In this document: in pieces, positions 61,099 to 64,000 of the stretch
Numbering within the stretch: the first letter of the stretch is position 1
How the letters are laid out: each line of letters starts with the position of its first letter
Assembly: GCA_038363925.1 (NCBI GenBank)
Contig: JAQQWL010000013.1
Span: forward strand, 1,178,001 to 1,242,000
From: Apiospora phragmitis
Taxonomy: Eukaryota > Ascomycota > Sordariomycetes > Amphisphaeriales > Apiosporaceae
Reading direction: 5' to 3'
DNA length: 64,000 nucleotides
Notes under the pieces: generated by a model
The model's input: the letters and a program-made list of their open reading frames with translations, nothing else
Database searches by the model: none
What the model was told of the DNA's origin: nothing
Position numbers and translations under genes: made by a program

Positions 61099-62148
61099 TT
61101 ACTCCTCCGCTATGTAACCCAGGCACTGATGACCACGGCCTCCGCCACTTCCGCCCCCGTCCCAGTTATAGTGCATGGTGGGTAGGCTTCGACGCCGATC
61201 TGGTAGACGTGAATCAGGTAGTACGGAGCCGCGTGACGGACCAAGCCGCTCACCACTCTCCGCTGTATAGCCTGCATTTGATAGATAGGCAGGGTTCTCC
61301 TCCGCCAATAGCCGCACCTGACCGGCATCCTGGCCTCCCGACGTACTACGATGACGACGCCGGTCCATCCCGGTAGGTGTAGTAGAGTATGGGTACCATT
61401 CTGGCGCGTTCGCCCAAGTCCCAGCAGCCATCGAGGAATAATGAGGATTCGCCGACCAGACGTGCTGCTGCTGCTGTGCGTAGCTGCTGACAGTACTAGG
61501 CCCAAGGTTATGGCGATGATGGCGCGGACTTGCAGCGGACCCCCTCTGGCATTGCGACCAGTTTGAAAGATCGGTATCGCGACCATCCCAGCCCCAGCCG
61601 TACTGCTGATGTCCTCCCTCCTGCCGGAGAAAGGCCCTTTGCTGCTCCACCATGTGCCAGCGCTCGCGGCACTGGATCTCGACGTGAATCTCGCCCAGAC
61701 GGACCAGAATTCCCTTCTCCCGGTCAATAGTCTCGTCGATGCGGCGCTGGAGCCACGCCCGGTCCTTGCGCGCCTGCCGGTGCTCGTGGACGCTGCCGAA
61801 GCTGTAGGCCTCATCGACGGCGGCGATCCTGGAGAAAAGCTCGCACGCCCGTCGGTCCTGTTCGCCCAGCAGGTATTGGAGGTGCTGGCGCTCGCTCTCG
61901 ATGTGGCCAAACGGGCGCGGATGGTTCGGGGAGAGGTAGGACGGAGGCGAGAACACCTTGCCGGGATTATTAGGGGCTTCGCCATTGCTATTGCTGATGA
62001 TACTGCTTATGTTGCCGCCGTGGCGACGGATGCCTGAGGATCGCTGCTGCTGCTGCTGCCCGGGGCGCTTGTACCCTCTCTGGCGGAAGTGGGTGATCCA
62101 GAATGACTGGTCATGCTCCCGCGGCTGCGTCTGAGTATCGTAAAACAT
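61099..62148 (-). CDS. Hypothetical Gln-rich coiled-coil protein
   Basis: This is a single uninterrupted frame of 349 aa that I do not recognise. After MFYDTQTQPREHDQSFWITH there is a Gln run and a basic patch. Residues about 85-170 are rich in Arg/Glu/Gln with heptad-like spacing (ESERQHLQYLLGEQDRRACE, RAWLQRRIDETIDREKGILV) and likely form a coiled coil. The remainder is Gly/Ser/Tyr/His-rich and probably disordered. A competing shifted frame of 291 codons lies on the same strand, but its composition is not protein-like. Its stop is 155 bases from the stop of the convergent NECAP-like gene. Confidence 0.7.
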   Translation of the reverse strand: MFYDTQTQPREHDQSFWITHFRQRGYKRPGQQQQQRSSGIRRHGGNISSIISNSNGEAPNNPGKVFSPPSYLSPNHPRPFGHIESERQHLQYLLGEQDRRACELFSRIAAVDEAYSFGSVHEHRQARKDRAWLQRRIDETIDREKGILVRLGEIHVEIQCRERWHMVEQQRAFLRQEGGHQQYGWGWDGRDTDLSNWSQCQRGSAASPRHHRHNLGPSTVSSYAQQQQHVWSANPHYSSMAAGTWANAPEWYPYSTTPTGMDRRRHRSTSGGQDAGQVRLLAEENPAYLSNAGYTAESGERLGPSRGSVLPDSRLPDRRRSLPTMHYNWDGGGSGGGRGHQCLGYIAEE

Positions 62149-63019
62149 AATGGGATAAACGGTAAGCGGGTATTTGTTGAGGTATGAGTGTTGTAGTCTA
62201 GAGAGGAACTCAAACTGACAAGGGTTGTCACTATTTCGGGGTGCTTCACTTCATGGGGGCGGGTTTATTAACTTCGCCCTCAAGCGGTACAGCCAAAGTC
62301 AAATGAGTAAAACTACATCAAAGAAGCGAAGCCAAAGGGTGCAAACACAGCTACTCTTCACACACCTTTGTCTGTATGCTCTGGTAGGGGGGAAAGGGGC
62401 ATGGTCCACTCAAGTTGCAGGTCTCAGCCAGACGGTGAAAGTGGACAAAGAAGCTGCATCTGATTTGGGATCGTAACTCCTGAGTTATTCTAAAGAGTTT
62501 CTACCTAGTTCGAATCTGCTGCCATCTTGCCCGTTGGACTACTCGCCTAGTCTCTGGTATTTGAGGAGTGTCTTGAACCTCTCTTATGTAGGGCGGCAAG
62601 GCATCAACACATATTGTTTTTCTAGCTAAATGTGCTGTTAGTATGCATATAAGTTTCTGCATTATTACTTAACCGTCGTATACCCCGAAGGAGTAACAAG
62701 GCGTCATTTGTTGATGATTGTCACTTGCATTGAAGCCCGTCGTTCTTCACAATGGAGACAGCGAAACAGTTCGGGTATTATGTAGGCTTAATGCTTTGCT
62801 AAGAATCCAAAGAGCCCAACTCATAAAGTCGAGTCTGAAGAAAGAACTAATTCACCTGGAATACTTGAATGTTTTAACCTATGACAGCCTGTTGCTCTGA
62901 TGAAACTCAAGCCCCTCGCTACTTTCTTTCTTCCACAAAAGTCTCGGCGTTCCTCCGGCCAGGGATCAGTCATCATGAGAGTAGCCATTTGAAGAAGCCA
63001 GCCAGCAAGCCAATCATCA
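62149..63019. other. Intergenic region between the coiled-coil and GH76 genes
   Basis: These 871 bases are A/T-richer than the flanking genes. They should hold the promoter of the coiled-coil gene and the 3' region of the GH76 gene. Nothing else is seen. Confidence 0.45.
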
Positions 63020-64000
63020 TCAATTGCCACTGAGGAGGAGACACCCCAGTACTACCGTTCGATCTCTTACAAGAGACGGAGCCGGTGGCTCGTGGGGATC
63101 AGGAGACGTTGGCTGGTCAGGGTTAGGAGCAGGAGCAGGGGCAGGAATCATACCCTTCACATGCTGAATCTCGCCCGCCCGGAAAGGCGGCGTAGCTTCT
63201 TGGACCAACAAGCCCTGGACGACCTCCAATGCGGACATCTGCTGCCCGAGGCCCGTGCTGCCGTCAAACCCGCCGACGTACCACCGCTGGCCGCAGACGG
63301 TGCCGTTGGCGCCGCCGGAGCAGGCCTTCCCGGCCGCCGCCGCGGACGGGTTGAGCACGGCCTGGACCTGCGGCCGCGTGGACGGCATCATCTGGGTCGT
63401 GGCCCACATGAAGCGGGCCAGGTACGCCTTGAAGCTGAGCATGTCGGTGTTGCACTTGCCGACGGTCTCGCAGGCGTGCTCGAACATAACGCCGGTCGCG
63501 TTCGCGAACGGGCCGAAGTAGGACCCCGCGGCCTTGAGCAGGCGGGCCGTGCGGTCGCCCCAGGTCGCGTCGCCGCCGGTGTGGTTGTAGAGCACGGCCG
63601 CGCCGTACAGGTAGATGCCCTGGAGTAGCTGAAGGAGACCTGGTTGACCTTCTGGCAGTCGTCTTTGCTGTCGGCCCCGTCGAGGATGTTGAAGTCCTTG
63701 TCGATGAAGCCCACAGACTCGGACCAGTTCCAGATTTTCTGCGCCCAGTCCTGATACGTCTGGTTGCCGGTCGCACGGGCAAGCCGCGCAGAGAGCTGGA
63801 ACAGTCCGCCATTGCTGACGGAGTTCTAATTATATGTGCAAGAAAACGGGTGATCAGTGCTACTATCCCCATGCTTTGGCCAATGATTACCGTGCGTAAT
63901 TCATCACTAACTTACCTTGTAAGTCATGCCATTCGGGTTGTTTTCGAAGATCTGCCAGGCCAGGCCGCCGCCGCAGGACGTCGTGTTCCAACGGACCACC
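63020..64000 (-). CDS. GH76 mannan endo-1,6-alpha-mannosidase (DCW1/DFG5 type), 3' part, one apparent frameshift
   Basis: Dcw1/Dfg5 proteins cross-link GPI mannoproteins into the cell wall. Only the C-terminal part is in the window: exon 63917 to beyond 64000 ([26 protein letters not shown]) and exon 63020-63825 ([40 protein letters not shown]). The aromatic and Cys-rich [32 protein letters not shown] and [20 protein letters not shown] segments are typical. At 63622-63624 one base seems missing: SFSYS is followed in another frame by [17 protein letters not shown]. The catalytic Asp pair lies beyond the edge. The C-terminus is Pro-rich and ends [11 protein letters not shown], without the long hydrophobic GPI-attachment tail usual in the family. 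Confidence 0.88.

Noticed and set aside
62500..62530. tRNA-like T-loop GTTCGAATC
   Set aside because: Flanking bases do not form the T stem, and no D arm, anticodon arm or acceptor stem can be drawn.

Overview
The window is nuclear DNA of a filamentous ascomycete (Pezizomycotina, most likely Sordariomycetes; inference). The signs are short GT..AG introns of about 45-115 bases, widely spaced single genes on both strands, a Zn2Cys6 regulator with a fungal-specific domain, an OLE1 desaturase fused to cytochrome b5, a GH76 cell-wall mannosidase and a LaeA-like methyltransferase. I find 17 supported protein genes, one of them cut by the right edge, plus one weaker candidate. I see no rRNA or tRNA gene, transposon or CRISPR array.

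Layout. 0.7-4.2 kb: DDI1 (ubiquitin-shuttle aspartyl protease) converges on RRP8 (25S rRNA m1A methyltransferase). 4.2-7.6 kb: no convincing gene. 7.6-10.9 kb: a six-exon Zn2Cys6 transcription factor. 11.4-15.8 kb: PUP2 (proteasome alpha-5) and a gamma-tubulin complex GCP2 gene, head to head. 16.6-18.4 kb: a nodulin-like MFS transporter, divergent from TMS1/serine incorporator (19.8-21.4 kb), which converges on AIM41 (21.8-22.4 kb). 23.6-25.2 kb: a nine-exon LaeA-like methyltransferase alone in gene-poor DNA that continues to 30.9 kb. 30.9-33.3 kb: LSB6 (type II phosphatidylinositol 4-kinase). 38.0-41.6 kb: a SNF2/RING (RAD5/HLTF-type) ATPase, converging on OLE1 (42.9-44.4 kb). 47.9-50.8 kb: a fungal kinase-like protein. 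55.6-59.0 kb: mitochondrial Lon protease (PIM1), divergent from a NECAP-like endocytic protein (60.1-60.9 kb). 61.1-62.1 kb: a Gln-rich coiled-coil protein. 63.0-64.0 kb: the 3' part of a DCW1/DFG5-type GH76 gene.

The genes are mostly housekeeping and do not form one pathway. A protein-quality-control theme (DDI1, PUP2, Lon) is probably chance. I found no secondary-metabolite cluster around the LaeA-like gene and no new defence or mobile system.

The most striking property is technical. Seven otherwise well-conserved genes (DDI1, PUP2, SNF2/RING, kinase-like, Lon, NECAP, GH76) carry nine apparent frame breaks of one or two bases, several in homopolymers, while everything around them stays intact. 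This pattern fits uncorrected indels in the assembly better than pseudogenes. Automatic gene models here will be truncated or mis-started, for example Lon without its mitochondrial targeting peptide. Biological details worth noting are a DDI1 start codon split by an intron (AT/G), a 13-base microexon in PUP2, and very short first and last exons in the methyltransferase gene.
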